NCBI GenBank assembly: GCA_031772625.1
Contig: CM062816.1
Span: forward strand, 830,515,056 to 830,579,055
Direction of reading: 5' to 3'
DNA from: Pinus tabuliformis
Taxonomy: Eukaryota > Streptophyta > Pinopsida > Pinales > Pinaceae
DNA length: 64,000 bases
Shown here piece by piece: positions 12,701-26,021 of this stretch. Both the position numbers and the translations under genes were made by a program. A model generated the notes under the pieces. That model had not been told where the DNA came from and made no database searches. It worked only from the letters and a program-made list of their open reading frames with translations. Position 1 is the first letter of the stretch. Every line of letters starts with the position of its first letter.

Positions 12701-14122
12701 ACTCTTCTAGGCACAAGACTTCTGATTGGCCACTTCTCTACAAAAGCGACACAGTATTCGGCCACACATACCAGACACTCTTGGAGGGTCAGCATGTTCC
12801 AGATTTTCACCTCCAGGATGCCCTCTTATGCCACCTAGGTCACCTTTGTGTTCCTTCAAGCGAGCGTGCCAAGATGATTTTGGAAGCACACTACAGTCGG
12901 GCTGCTAAACATTTCGGGATCGAGAAAACAGTGGCAGTGCTACAGAAGTATTTTTATTGGCCGAATCTTCGACATGATGTCGGGAAGTACATTAGATCAT
13001 GCATTGCCTGCGTCATTGCCAAACCGACCATCAAGAAGCAAGGCCTCTATACCCCACTGCCTACCCCTAGTTGACCTTGGGAATCCATCTCCATGGATTA
13101 CATGTCAGGTCTTCCTTCCACTAAGCATGGAAACAACTGTGCTTTTGTGGTCTTCGACAGGTTCTCGAAGATGGCCATTATGGCCGCCTGCAAGAAGAAT
13201 ATCACAGCAGAAGCCACTGCTAAACTCTTCTTTGAACAAGTGTGGGTACACTTTGGGATCCCACAATCTATCATCTGAGATCAGGACAACAAGTTCCTCA
13301 GTACATTTTTGTCCAATCTTTGGTCGATGCTCGACACCAAACTCACTAAGTCTATAGCCTTCCATCCTCAAACCGATGGCCAGACAGAGGTTGTCAACAG
13401 GATGATCGTACACATTCTACACATGTACAACTCAAAGCATCCACGCACATGGGACGAGAGCCTCCCCTATGTTCAACACAGCTACAACTGGGCTCTCCAC
13501 AGCTCGACTGACCACAACCCTTTTCAAGTGGGCTTGGGATTCCAGCCACTACGTCCCATTGATGTGGCCATGCCAGTTGCGGCTACTCACAGCTTCATTG
13601 AGCACATCCAACATATTTTCCAGCAGGTCCATGACATTCTAGAGAAATCAAATGCCAAGTTCAAGTAGCGACATGATCAGCGTCGGGTGCCACACAAGTT
13701 TCAGGTGGGTGACAAAGTCTGGTTTCATTTTCAAAAGGAACACCTTACCGGAGCCTATCGGAAACTCAGACCACTCTGATATGGTCCTTACACCATTACC
13801 AAGGCTGTGGGAGACAATGCATTTGAGCTCAGCATTCCCCCATTCCTTGGCTTGCACCCAGTGTTCAATGTGGACCACCTTTGGCCATACTTTCCACCAT
13901 TACTAGACACATCCGACATTGCAGAACAGCTCACACCCACAGAGTTAAATCCAGATTGCATGGAATAAGTTGCAAATGATCGGATCATGGACACACAGAC
14001 CAAGCACACTCACCAGCAGAATATCCAATTGTATCGAGTTGTCAAAGCGGGCCAACTCCTTCACCAGGGCAAGTGGCTCACTAGGGACCAAGTTCAGCAA
14101 AAGTTTCATCATCTCATGGAGG
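9714..14122 (+). pseudogene. Gypsy array internal 3, gag-pol pseudogene, 3' end lost
   Basis: Gag starts at ATG 9714 (MVDEKKDEEAGDP), with stops near 9849 and 10287. The protease at about 10845 reads DSR instead of DSG. RT is well kept in an open stretch from 11249 to 11947 (YLDD present) and breaks at a stop before the thumb. RNase H (about 12310-12580) has several stops. Integrase (12679-13668) retains its zinc-binding and core motifs, with a stop at 13276 and a 27-bp-class deletion near 13590. The C-terminal GPYTI region is near 13780. The copy stops about 50 bp short of its 3' LTR, where copia Q begins. It shares with internal 4 a small deletion near 11030, and with internal 5 a single-base loss near 12163. 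Confidence 0.87.
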
Positions 14123-14623
14123 TGTTGGGTTGTGTTATATTCTTTCTACGACTAGCCCACGTAGTTAACCGGGGGATAAGAGGGGGGGCGGTGCCCCCCT
14201 TCGTTGTGTCGATTGTGTAGTGGGGGGGGTCATAGGGGGGTTGAGGCGTAACCATAACCCCACTTTATGGGGTCCGGGGTAGCACCTCGGAAAATTTTCG
14301 TATTGGACCCTATGTTAGGTTGGGCGGACCCACCTATGGTTTTGTGCATGATTTTCGCACATGTTTTTTGGACGAGATGGTTTTCAGTCCATGGTACTGG
14401 ACGCGATGGTTTTCGGTCCATGGTATTGGATGCTTCGGCATGTATAAATATGTATTATAACATTGAAAGGAATATAATGAAAAATCAAGCTGGTAGTCCC
14501 AGTTTTGGGATCCAAGGGAAATCTTTGTGTATATGTGTTTTATGTGTTATGCTCTCACATTATTTATTTTCTGTGTTTTAGAATTAATATGCAGGTAATT
14601 TCTGTACAGGGTTAAAACCTACA
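14123..14623 (+). repeat. Copia Q 5' LTR
   Basis: 501 bp from TGTTGGGTTGTG to ...AAAACCTACA. It is followed two bases later by TGGTATCAGAGC (14626-14637), the tRNA-iMet primer site. It begins abruptly within the last 70 bp of gypsy internal 3. There is no matching 3' LTR, so no target duplication can be checked. Confidence 0.88.
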
Positions 14624-14745
14624 TTTGGTATCAGAGCAGATTTGGCTTCAAGGGGACGCCTTTGTTGCTGAGGGGTTTCTCTTGGGCCTGTGGTAGACCC
14701 TGTTTAGTGGGAGATTTGCGAGATTGATTCTAGTGGTGAAAGAAT

Positions 14746-16894
14746 ATGGTGAGCAGTGGAAAGATAGAGATCGAGAAATTTAATGGTCAGAGTTTTGAGT
14801 TGTGGAAACTCAAGATGGAGGATCTGTTGGTGGATAAAGATCAGTGGATAGCGGTAGATCCTGGTACTAAACCAATGGGAGTGTCCGATAAAGAATGGAA
14901 GAAGTTGGATCGGAAGGCAAAGGGCACAATACGATTGTGTGTCTCAGATTCAGTATTGTTGAATGTATCAAGGGAAGCTACAGCAAAGGCTTTATGGGAC
15001 AAGTTAGAGACTTTGTACCAATCTAAGTCTCTGGTGAATAAACTGTTCCTGTGGAAAAATATGTATAACCTGAGGATAAAAGATGGAGACTCGGTGACAA
15101 AGCATCTGAATGCATTTAATACTGTGGTAAGTCAGTTAGCATCTGTTAATATTAAAATTTCAGATGAAGATAAGTGCATTAGTTTGTTGTGTTCTTTACC
15201 TGATTCGTGGGATAGTCTGGTTATTGCAATAGGTAGCAATGCAACTGCCTTGCAGTTTGATGAAATAGTCTCATCCTTGCTGACGGAGGAGATGAGACGG
15301 AAAAATATGGAGAGCCAAAATGGTGATTCCTTGTCTATATGAGGACGGTCCCAGAACATAAACAAAAATAAGTCATCGAGTGGGAGATTTAATCTAGAGG
15401 GAGATCTAAATCTCCAGGAAAACTTGTAAAGGTGGTGTGCTGGAAATGCGAAAAGGAAGGCCACTTCAAAAGGGACTGCAAATCTAAAGCTCGTGACAAA
15501 GGAAAGGGATCTGATGAGGCTCCTTCTACAGAGGCGAAAACCACCTTAGATGAAGGTCGGGATTTGTACTTGGATTCTTCAAGTACACATGTAGATCATC
15601 AGGCATGGTTAATTGACTCAGGTGCATTCTTTCATTTCACTCCCCATAGAGAGTGGTTCTGTGAGTATGAGAAATACGATGGTGGTGATTTCTTCTTAGG
15701 GGATGATAGGAAGGCTAGAATCATTGGTCGTGGAAAAGTAACGTTGAAGTTGCAAGGTGGAAGGGTTAGAACACTTCCGAGTGTTCTGCATATTCCTACA
15801 TTGGCCAGAAATCTGATTTCTGTAAGCAATTTGGATTATGCAGGTGTAAAAATAGTGTTTGAGAAGGATACCTGCAAGATGGTTCGGGGAGCACTAGTAT
15901 TGATGCGGGGAGTTCGGATTGGAACTCTGTACAAGCTGCAAGGTAACACGGTTGTTGATGGGTGCAACAGTTCTGTGGTTCCTGAAAGTGGAGCAGAAAA
16001 TCGAGTGGTCTCTAGAGAGAAGACCATGTTGCGGCATCAAAGGCTTGGACATATTGGAGAGAAGGGCCTTCGAATACTTCATGGTAAAGGTATGGTAGAA
16101 GGTATGAGTAATATCTCTCTGGATTTTGATTTTTGTGAAAATTGTGTATATGGGAAGCAGAATTTGGTGAGTTTCCCCTTTGGTAGTAAGAGGGCGAAAC
16201 AGATATTAGAACTTGTGCACAGTGATGTGTTTGGACCTGTGAAGGTTCCATCACTAGGTAAGTCTGTGTACTGTGAAGGTTTCATCACTAGGTAAGTCTG
16301 TGTGCTATGTATCATTTATAGATGACTTCTCAATGAATACATGGATATATTTCCTTAAGAAGAAATCTAAAGCCTTTGACAGGTTTAAAGAATTTAAGAC
16401 TCTCGTGGAAAATCAAACAGAGAAGAAGATAAAGGTGCTAAGGATAGATAATGGTGGAGAGTTTTGTAGCAAGGAATTTGAAGAATTTTGTAAGAAGTGT
16501 GGTATAGCACGACATGAGACTACTCCATATACACCTCAGCAAAATGGAGTTGCAGAAAGAATGAATAAGACGTTGATGGAAAGGGCAAGAAGCATGCTCA
16601 GTAGTGCCGGGTTAGGACAGGAATTCTGGGCAGAGGCGGTGGATACTGCGTGTTACCTGGTTAATAGGTCACCTTCATCAACATTGGAGGATAAGACTCC
16701 ACAAGAGGTATGGACTGGTAAGAAAGCCTCTCTTTCACATCTGAGGGTATTTGGATGTGATGCATATGTACATGTTCCAAAGGAGAAACAAACCAAGTTG
16801 GATAGTAAATCTGAAAAGTGCATCTTTATTGGGTATAAGGATGGTTTAAAGGGTTATAAGCTTTGGAACCCAGTAACAAGGAAGGTTGTGTACA
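14746..16894 (+). pseudogene. Copia Q gag-pol (Tork/Tnt1-like), truncated in integrase
   Basis: Gag begins at ATG 14746 and is open to 15342 (UBN2-type). A frame change follows before the CWKCEKEGHFKRDC zinc knuckle (about 15438). Protease reads IDSGAFFHF. The GAG-pre-integrase region (RHQRLGHIG) is at about 16030, and the integrase core shows HSDVFG, RIDNGGEF and TPQQNGVAERMN. A 34-bp tandem duplication (first copy from 16237, second from 16271) shifts the frame in the integrase, so two ORFs (15432-16295 and 16273 on) cover it. The copy ends after NPVTRKVVY at the GTACA junction (16890-16894). RT and RNase H are absent. The motif spacing resembles Tork/Tnt1 elements; the clade is an inference. 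Confidence 0.85.
16237..16304 (+). repeat. 34-bp tandem duplication in copia Q integrase
   Basis: Two copies of a unit starting CTGTGAAGGTT lie side by side at 16237 and 16271, differing at a few bases. Because 34 is not a multiple of 3, the copy shifts the reading frame and inactivates integrase. Confidence 0.85.
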
Positions 16895-19800
16895 TCCAGG
16901 AAGAAATAGAATTCCTGAACATCTCATCGCTCGGCACTGCGTACCGATATTCCGTCAGGGTCGAGCAAAAGTTTAAACAGAAGAAGCGAGACTTTGGATC
17001 TGCGAATCCGAAGCAAGGGAAAGGTGCCCCCAAACCGCAGAACAAAGGACAAAGTCAAGGTGGGGCGGCCCAAGACAACATGCCAAAGCTACAAGCAAAG
17101 AATAGCCCCGCAAAGCCGAAAAAGGACATGGGAAAGTGGTGTGAGTTCCATAAGTGCTCCACTCACAACACAAGTGAGTGTCGGGCCAAGCAGTCACTGG
17201 TGGTTGAGCTAAAGGTTTCAGAATCGAATGCAGGTTCCGACTCTGAGTCAGAATCCGACAAAGGGAATGACAAAGGGAAGTAGATTATCGATGCAGAGCT
17301 GAACGCCACCATTTCCACCACGAAGATCTAGAAGGAGGAACCCGAAGATCCATAGGAGGAGGAGCGTCTCTTCCACTCCTAGATGTGGGTAAAGGGCTCC
17401 CCGCTATAGTTCATTTTCGACAGCGGGAGCCAAAAGAACCTCATTTCAGTAGAGGTCGTGAAGCAGTTGGGCTTATCGACCACAACACATCCACAACCAT
17501 ACACCATTGGGTTGCTTCACCAAGGACGGGATCTTCGAGTGATCCAGCAGTGTCTCCTTCCATACAACATCAAGCCCTTCACGGATGAGGTATGTGTGAC
17601 ATTTCTCCCCTTGAAGTTTTTGATGTATTACTAGGACAACCATACTTGTGGAAGTGACATGCTATGTATGAATCAAGGCCCTGTGCTGTTATCGTTACTT
17701 TGGGAACTAAGTTGTACAGGATACTAGAGGTAGCACTGCCTACCGCCATCTCTTTGATTACTACAAAACAATGCAGTAAGCTCGTTTCCAAAACCAAGAA
17801 ATTTGTTTTCCTGATGATACGACCTCAAGGAAAGAAGAAGACGGTGGCCATGACCTCCAGACATGGCCCCTTTGCACGACAACTACAGATGGACAAGTTC
17901 ATGGAGGAGTACGAGGACATCTTGACCTCCCCCGTAGGGGTTCCTCTGCACTGTCAGGTCAAGCACTCCATCGATCTGACCCCAGGTGCACCGCTGCCCA
18001 ATGGACCAATCTATCGGCGCTCTGTTCTGGAGAATGATGAAATAAAGAGGCAAATTCAGGAGCTGCTACAGAAAGGTCACATCTGTCCAAGTTCATCATC
18101 CTGTGGGAGCCCGATCGTGTTGGTACAGAAGAAGGATGGGACTTGGAGACTCTGTATTGACTATCAGGCGCTGAACAATATCACTATCCGTAATAGTTAC
18201 CCGATCCCATGGATTGATGACCTCTTGGACCAACTGAAGGGGGCAAAATATTTCAGCAAGATCAATTTTCAATCAGGATATCACGAGGTACCAATCGAAC
18301 CCTCCAATGTGTGGAAGACTGCCTTCAAAGCCAAGGAGGGCCTGTTTGAATGGTTGGTGATGCCTTTCGGATTGACAAATGCTCCTGCAACCTTCATGAG
18401 GCTAATGGGTGACATCTTGCTGCTATTCACCAACTCATTTGTAGTGGTATACTTGGATGACATCTTGATCTTCAGCCAGAGTTGGGAAGAGCACCTCCAC
18501 CACATTCGACAGGTTCTCCAAACACTGCGACAACACAAGTTATGTGCCAATTTAGAGAAATGCAATTTTGGCATGACGCAGGTTCAGTATCTGGGATACA
18601 TTATTAATGAACAGGGGTGCATGTGGATCCATCCAGGATCCAAGTCATTCAGGATTGGCCATCTCCAACCACTCTGAAAGAGCTTCGCAACTTTCTAGAA
18701 CTTGCCAACTTCTACCGCAGGTTCATGTTGGGATTTTCTCATATCACTTGGCCCTTGAGTCAAGTCACCAAGGGAGGAGCGAAAGCAAAATTCTTTTGGT
18801 CTGAATTTCAACAGAGGGCATTCATAGAGTTGAAAGATCGCCTCTGCATGACACCCGTGCTCACATTACGTGCTCACATTACGAGACTTGCAAAAACCAT
18901 TTGAGGTCGAGACAGATGCCTCTGACTATGCTATTGGGGCAGTCCTTACTCAACACGGGCATCTAGTGCCATATCACAGTGAGACACTTTCAGACACAGT
19001 CCGGAAGTATCCCACTTATGACAAGGAGATGTATTCCATTATGCAGGCCTGCTGACAATGGAAGCATTACATTTTGGGGAAGGAAACGGTCATCCACATA
19101 AACCACCGACCCCTGCAGTTCATACAGACCCAAGGGAAATTACAAAATGATCGCCATCAGAAGTGGTCCACATACCTGCAACAGTTCCATTTGAATATCA
19201 AGTATAAGAAGGGTAACACTAATAATGTTGCAGATTGCCTCAGTCGACCACCGATCATGGCATTAACCACTGTGCTCAACTCTTCTGGGCATGAGACTTC
19301 TGATTGGCCACTTCTCTACAAAAGCGGCCCAGAATTCGGCCACACATACTAGACTCTCTTGGAGGGTCAGAATGTTCCATATTTTCACCTCTAGGATGCC
19401 CTGTTATGCCACCTGGGTCACCTTTGTGTTCCTTCAAGCGAGCGTGCCAAGATGATTTTGGAAGCAAACTACAGTCGGGCTGCTGGACATTTCGGGGTCA
19501 AGAAAATAGTGGCAGTGCTGCAGAAGTATTTCTATTGGCCGAATCTTCAACATGATGTCGGGAAGTACATCAGATCATGCACTACCTGCACCATTGCCAA
19601 TTCGACCATCAAGAAGCAAGGCCTCTATACCCCGCTGCCTACCCCTAGTCAACCTTAGGAATCCATCTCCATGAATTACATGTCAGGTCTTCGTTCCACT
19701 AAGCATGGAAACGACTATGTTTTTGTGGTCGTCGACGGGTTCTCGAAGATGGCCATTATGGCCGCCTGCAAGAAGAATATCACAGCAGAATCCACTACTA

Positions 19801-20774
19801 AACTCTTCTTTGAACGAGTGTGGGTACACTTTGGGATCCCACAGTCTATCATCTCAGATCGGGACAGTAGGTTCCTCAGTACATTTTGGTCCGGTCTCTA
19901 GTTGATGCTTGACACCAAACTCACTAAGTCCACAGCCTTCCATCCTCAAACTAATGGCCAGATAGAGGTTGTCAACAAGATGATCGTACAAATTCTGTGC
20001 ATGTACAACTCAAAGCATCCACACACATGGGACGAGAGCCTCCCCTATGTTCAACACAGCTACAACCGGGTTCTCCACAGCTCGACTGGCCACAGCCCTT
20101 TTCAGGTGGGCTTGGGATTCCAGCCACTATGTCCCATTAATGTGGCCATGCTTGTTGCAGCTACTCACGCAGATTCGGCTCATGTCCAGTCCAAAACAGA
20201 TAAGTCAAACAGCTTCATTGAGCACATCCAACATATTCACCAGCAGGTCCATGAAATTCTGGAGAAATCAAATGCCAAGTACAAGCAGCGACATGATCAA
20301 CATCAGATGCCACACAAGTTTTAGGTGGGCGACAAAGTCTGGTTGCATTTGCAAAAGGAACGCCTTACCGAAGCCTATCGGAAACTCATACCACTCTGAT
20401 ATGGTCCTTACACCATTACCAAGGCTGTGTGAGACAATCCATTTGAGCTCAACATTCCCCTATTCCTTGGCCTACACACAGTGTTCAATGTGGACCACCT
20501 TCAGCCATACTTTCCACCATTACTAGACACATCTGACATTGCAGAATAGCTCACACCCACAGAGTTAAATCCAGATTGCATGGAACAAGCTACAACTAAT
20601 CAGATCATGGACACACAGATCAAGCACACTCGCCAACAGAATATCCAATTGTATCGAGTTGTCAAAGTAGGCCAACTCCTTCACCACGGCAAGTGGCTCA
20701 CTAGGGACCAAGTTCAGCAGAAGTTTCCTCATCTCATGGAGGAACTCAATGCAATGGGGACCATTGCTTCCTAA
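16895..20774 (+). pseudogene. Gypsy array internal 4, 5'-truncated gag-pol pseudogene
   Basis: The copy starts inside gag at YIQEEIEFLNIS, in frame with the copia Q integrase, giving one 336-codon chimeric ORF (16273-17283). The NC-like knuckle is near 17140 and the protease near 17400, with DSG intact but a stop just before it. The stretch 17664-18677 is open for 337 codons and covers the protease-RT linker and a complete RT with YLDD. RNase H (about 18880-19200) and integrase (19250-20330) carry scattered stops, and the integrase C-terminus lies at about 20330-20530. The stop after GTIAS is at 20774. A short local duplication (GTGCTCACATTACG) at 18858-18885 adds a frameshift before RNase H. 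Confidence 0.87.
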
Positions 20775-21406
20775 GGGGGGAGGAATGATCCAGGTGGATA
20801 TTGGTGGCCACATGCCAAGTCCACTGGGACCCCCACCATTGTTTCTTTCAACTTTTCAGTTTCCTTAATTGTAGCACAGTTTACTATTTTTAGCAGTTTT
20901 TCGGGTCCTGAACTTCCGGAGCTGTTTTGAGGCCCTAAACGACTTTTGTTGGGAAAAATGGGAGCAACATGGGTTCATAAACTGATATTTCTCTTCCCAA
21001 CATTGTAGCTCTCGGATAGATCTTTCGAACAAGATACTGTGCGCGTCAAACGAAGATCGTATGCCAAAGTCACGACCCCAGGAAGTTGATGTACCAATTT
21101 ACCCAAACGGAGCCCACAGTTTGGCATTTCATCTTCTAGGGTTAGGTTTTTGGATGTTTATGGTTTTCCATTGTTTCTCAACAATAAATAGGCCTTCGAG
21201 CCTCATTGTAACACAGTTCAGAGGCATGTAGCCGCCACATCTCTTCTCAGAGATAAGCTACCATTGCCCTAGCTGGTTTATTACCATTTCTGTTTGCAAG
21301 CATATTTCAGTATTTTACATTAAGGAAATGAAGTATTATTTCCGCTGCATCTTTTTGTATACGGTTATCTCTATATTTTGTTGTGTTCTTGTTTAATTCC
21401 AAATCA
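20775..21406 (+). repeat. Polypurine tract and LTR D
   Basis: The purine run GGGGGGAGGAA ends at 20785. LTR D is 20786-21406 (621 bp), TGATCCAGG to ...CCAAATCA. It serves internal 4 on its left and internal 5 on its right. The primer site after it is mutated at its first base (AGGTATCAGAGC). Confidence 0.9.
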
Positions 21407-21538
21407 GAGGTATCAGAGCGGTCTGCTTTTTTCTCTATTTTTCTTTGCATGTCCCCAATGAGGTCGGGATATAAGGAGTTAGGGCTTGAACTAGTCGAAC
21501 CTTTGCAAGACCAGCCTCGCAAATCACGACGGCCTCCC

Positions 21539-24500
21539 ATAGCGAATGAAAAGAAGACAAGGGGGCAAGAGATCTTATTAGAATCTTGCTCAAAGAAGCC
21601 CTCGAGCGACAAAGGAACACGATGATGGACAACTTTTCCCAAATCCTTAAGCAGCTACCCGGGGGCGATGCATTGGCTTCCAACAGCTACTCTGGAAATG
21701 CCACACCGTTTAACGTACAAGTTAATTTTGAAATCCCCATATTCGAGGGTCAGATAGACGCAGATGCCGTCAATAAATGGTTAAATCTGCTAGAGGGTTA
21801 TTTTTTTGTTCATGATTTTTCCAGTCGGGAAAAGATTATTTTCGCTCTTTTCAAAGCAGCCCCCCATGTCAAGGACTGGTGGGAAACCAACTACAAGCAT
21901 AAGGATGAAAGTACGAGCTCACTATTTTCGGCCGCACCCACTTGGAATTCATTCCGGGATGCCATCAAGGAGCAGTACTACCCTGTTGGAAGCTATGAGG
22001 ATCGATACATAAAGTGAACCACGCTGCGGCATGGAAGGGACCAAGACGTGCCAGAGTTCACTAATATTTTCCATACCCTTCGCACAAAGTTGGGTATCAA
22101 GGATTCGGAGCAGCATTTGGTACTCAAAGACTGCGGCTGCCTGCACAAGTACATCCAGGAAGAAATAGAATTCCTGAACATCTCCTCGCTCGGCACTGCA
22201 TACCGATATGCCGTCAGGGTTGAGCAAAAGTTTAAACAGAAGAAGTGAGACTTTGGATCTGCAAATCCGAAGCAAGGGAAAGGTGCCCCCAAACTATAGA
22301 ACAAAGGACAAAGCCAAGGCAGGGCAGCCCAAGACAACCCGCCAAATTTGCAAGCAAAGAACAGCGCCACGAAGCTGATAAAGGAGACGGGAAAGTGGTG
22401 TGAGTTCCATAAGAGCTCTACTCACAACACAAGTGAGTGTTGGGCCAAGCAGTCACTGGTGGCTGAGCTAAAGGTTTCAGAATCAGATGCAGGTTCTGAC
22501 TCTGAGTCAGAACCCGACAAGGGGAATGACAAAGGGAAGCAGATTATCGATGCAGAGCTGAATGCCACCGTTGCCACCACGAAGATCAAGAAGGATGAAC
22601 CTAAAGATCCATAGGAGGACGAGCGTCTCTTTCACTCCCAGATGTGGTTAAAGGGATCCTCGCTACAGTTCATTGTCGACAACGGGAGCCAAAGCAACCT
22701 CATTTTAGCAGAGGTCATGAAGGGACTAGGCTTACCGACCACAGCAGATCCACAACCATACACCATCGGGTGGCTTCACCAAGGACGGGATCTTCGCGTG
22801 AGCCAGCAGTGTCACCTTCCAGACAACATCAAGCCCTTCACGAATGAGGTATTGTGTGACATTGCTCCCCTTGAAGTTTGTGATGTATTACTAGGACAAC
22901 CATACTTGTGGAAGTGACATGTTGTGTATGAATCAAGGCCCTGTGCTGTTATCGTTACTTTGGGAACTAAGTTGTACAGGATACTGAAGGTAACACCGCC
23001 TACTGCCATCTCTTTGATTACTACAAAATAATGCAGTAAGCTCGTTTCTAAAACCGGGAAATTTTTTTTCCTGATGATATGCCCTCAAGGAAAGAAGAAT
23101 ACGGTGGCCGTGACCTCCAGACAGGGCCCCTCCACACGACAACTATAAATGGACAAGGTCGTGGAGGAGTACGAGAACATCTTCACCTCCCCCGCAAGGG
23201 TTCCTCTACACTGTCAGGTCAAGCACTCCATCAATCTGACCCCAGGTGTGCCACTGCCTAATGGCCCAATCTATCAGTGCTCCATTCTGGAGAATGATGA
23301 AATCAAGAGGCAGATTTAGGAGCTGTTGCAGAAAGGTCATATCCATCCAAGTTCATCGCCCTGTGGGAGCCTGATCATGTTGGTACAGAAGAAGGATGGG
23401 ACTTGGAGACTCTGTACTGACTATCAAGCGTTGAACAAGATCACTATCTGTAATAGGTACCCAATCCCACGGATTGATGACCTCTTGGACCAACCGAAGG
23501 GGGAAAAATATTTCAGCAAGATTGATTTGAAGTCAGGATATCACCAGGTACCAATCGAACCCTCCGATGTGTGGAAGACTGCCTTCAAAGCCAAGGAGGG
23601 CCTATTCGAATGGTTGGTGATGCCTTTCGGATTGACGAATGCTCCTACAACCTTCATGAGGCTGATGGATGACATCTTGCGGCCATTCACCAACTCATTT
23701 GTAGTGGTATACTTGGATGACATCCTGATCTTCAGCCAGAGTTGGGAGGAGCACCTCCACCACATCCGACAGGTTCTCCAAACACTGAGGCAACACAAGT
23801 TATGTGCTAATTTGGAGAAATGCACTTTTGGCATGACGTAGATTCAATATCTGGGATACATTATTAATGAACAGGGGGTGCATGTGGATCCATCCAAGAT
23901 CCAAGTCATTTGAGATTGGCCATCTCCAACCACTCCGACAGAGCTCCGCAGCTTTCTAGGTCTTGCCAACTTCTACCGCAGTTTCGTGTGGGATTTTCTC
24001 ATATCACTTGGCCCTTGAGTCAAGTCACCAAGGGAGGAGCGAAAGCAAAATTCTTTTGGTCTAAATCTTAACGGAGGGCATTCATAGAGTTGAAAGGTCG
24101 CCTCTGCACGACACCCCTGATCACATTACCAGACTTGCAAAAACCATTTGAGGTCAAGACAAATGCCTCTGACTATGTTATTGGGGCAGTCCTTACTCAA
24201 CACGAGCATCCAGTGGCATATCACAGTGAGACACTTTCAGACACAGTCCGGAAGTATCCCACTTATGACAAAGAGATGTATTTCATTGTGCAGGCATGCC
24301 GACAATGGAAGCATTACATTTTGGGGAAGGAAACGGTCATCCACACAGACCACCGACCCCTAGAGTTCATACAGACCCAAGGGAAATTGCAGAATGCTCG
24401 CCATCAGAAGTGGTTCACATACCTGCAACAGTTCCATTTGAATATCAAGTATAAGAAGGGTAGCACCAATAATGTTGCAGATTGCCTTAGTCGGCCACCG

Positions 24501-26021
24501 ATCATGGCGTTAACCACTGTGCTCAACTCTTCTGGGCACGAGACTTCTGATTGGCCACTTCTCTACAAAAGCAACCCAGAATTCGGCCACACATACCAAA
24601 CACTCTTGGAAGGTCAACATGTTCCAAATTTTCACCTCCAGGATGCCCTGTTATGCCACCTGGGTCACCTTTGTGTTCCTTCAAGCGAGCGTGCCAAGAT
24701 GATTTGGGAAGCACACTATAGTCGGGTTGCTGGACATTTTGGAGTCGAGAAAACGGTGGCAGTGCTGCAGAATTATTTCTATTGTCCGAATCTTCGACAT
24801 GATGTGGGGAAGTACATCAAATCATGCACTACCTGTGCCATTGCCAAACCAACCATCAACAAGCAAGGCCTCTATACCCCGCTACCTACCCCTAGTTGGC
24901 CTTGGGAATCCATCTCCATGGATTACATGTTAGGTCTTCCTTCCAATAAGCATGGAAACGACTGCGTTTTTGTGGTCATCGACAGGTTCTCGAAGATGGC
25001 CATTATGGCCGCCTGCAAGAAGAATATCACAGCAGAAGCCACTGCTAAACTCTTCTTTGAACGAATGTGGGTACACTTTTGGATCCCACAGTCTATCATC
25101 TCAGATCAGGATAGCAGGTTCCTCAGTACATTTTGGTCCAGTCTCTGGTCGATGCTCGATACCAAACTCACTAAGTCCACAGCCTTCCATCCTCAAATTG
25201 ATGGCCAGACAGAGGTTGTCAACAGGATGATCGTACACATTCTGCACATGTACAACTCAAAGCATCCATGCACATGGGACGAGAGCCTCCCCTATGTTCA
25301 ACACAGCTACAACCGGACTCTCCACAGCTTGACTGGCTACAACCCTTTTCAGGTGGGCTTGGGATTCCAGCCACTATGTCCCATTGATGTGGCCATGCCA
25401 GTTGCAGCTACTCACACAGATTCGGCTCATGTCCAGTTCGAAATAGATAAGGCAAACAACTTCATTGAGCACATCCAACATATTCACCAGTAGGTCCATG
25501 ACATTCTGGAGAAATCAAATGCCAAGTACAAGCAACGACATGATCAACATCGGGTGCCACACAAGTTTTAGGTGGGCGACAAAGTCTGGTTGCATTTGCA
25601 AAAGGAATGCCTTACCAGAGCCTATCGGAAACTCAGACCACTCCGATATGTTCCTTACACCATTACCAAGGTTGTGGGAGACAATGCATTTGAGCTCAGC
25701 ATTCCCCCATTCCTTGGCCTGCACCAAGTGTTCAATGTGGACTGCCTTCGGTTGTACTTTGCACCATTACTAGACACATCCGACATTGCAGAACAGCTCA
25801 TACCCACAGAGTTAAATCCAGATTGCATGGAACAAGCTGCAACTGATCGGATCATGGACACACAGATCAAGCACACTCGCAAGCAGAATATCCAATTGTA
25901 TCGAGTTGTCAAAGCGGGCCAACTCCTTCACCAATGCAAGTGGCTTACTAGGGACAAATTTTAGTAGAAGTTTCCTCATCTCATGGAGGAACTCAACGCA
26001 ATGGGGACCATTGCTTCCTAA
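21539..26021 (+). pseudogene. Gypsy array internal 5, gag-pol pseudogene
   Basis: The codon at the gag start of the sister copies (ATG) is ATA here (21539-21541), and a 1-bp loss follows. Gag is otherwise open from 21586 to 22017 and covers the gag core. The knuckle is near 22400. Protease at about 22674 reads DNG. RT is open from 23326 to 23841 with YLDD, and a stop follows. From 24090 to 25493 there is a 467-codon open stretch spanning RNase H and nearly all of integrase (zinc-binding N-terminus, then D, D and E positions), the longest in the array. The C-terminus with PYTI lies at about 25640-25700. The final stop is at 26021. Confidence 0.88.
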
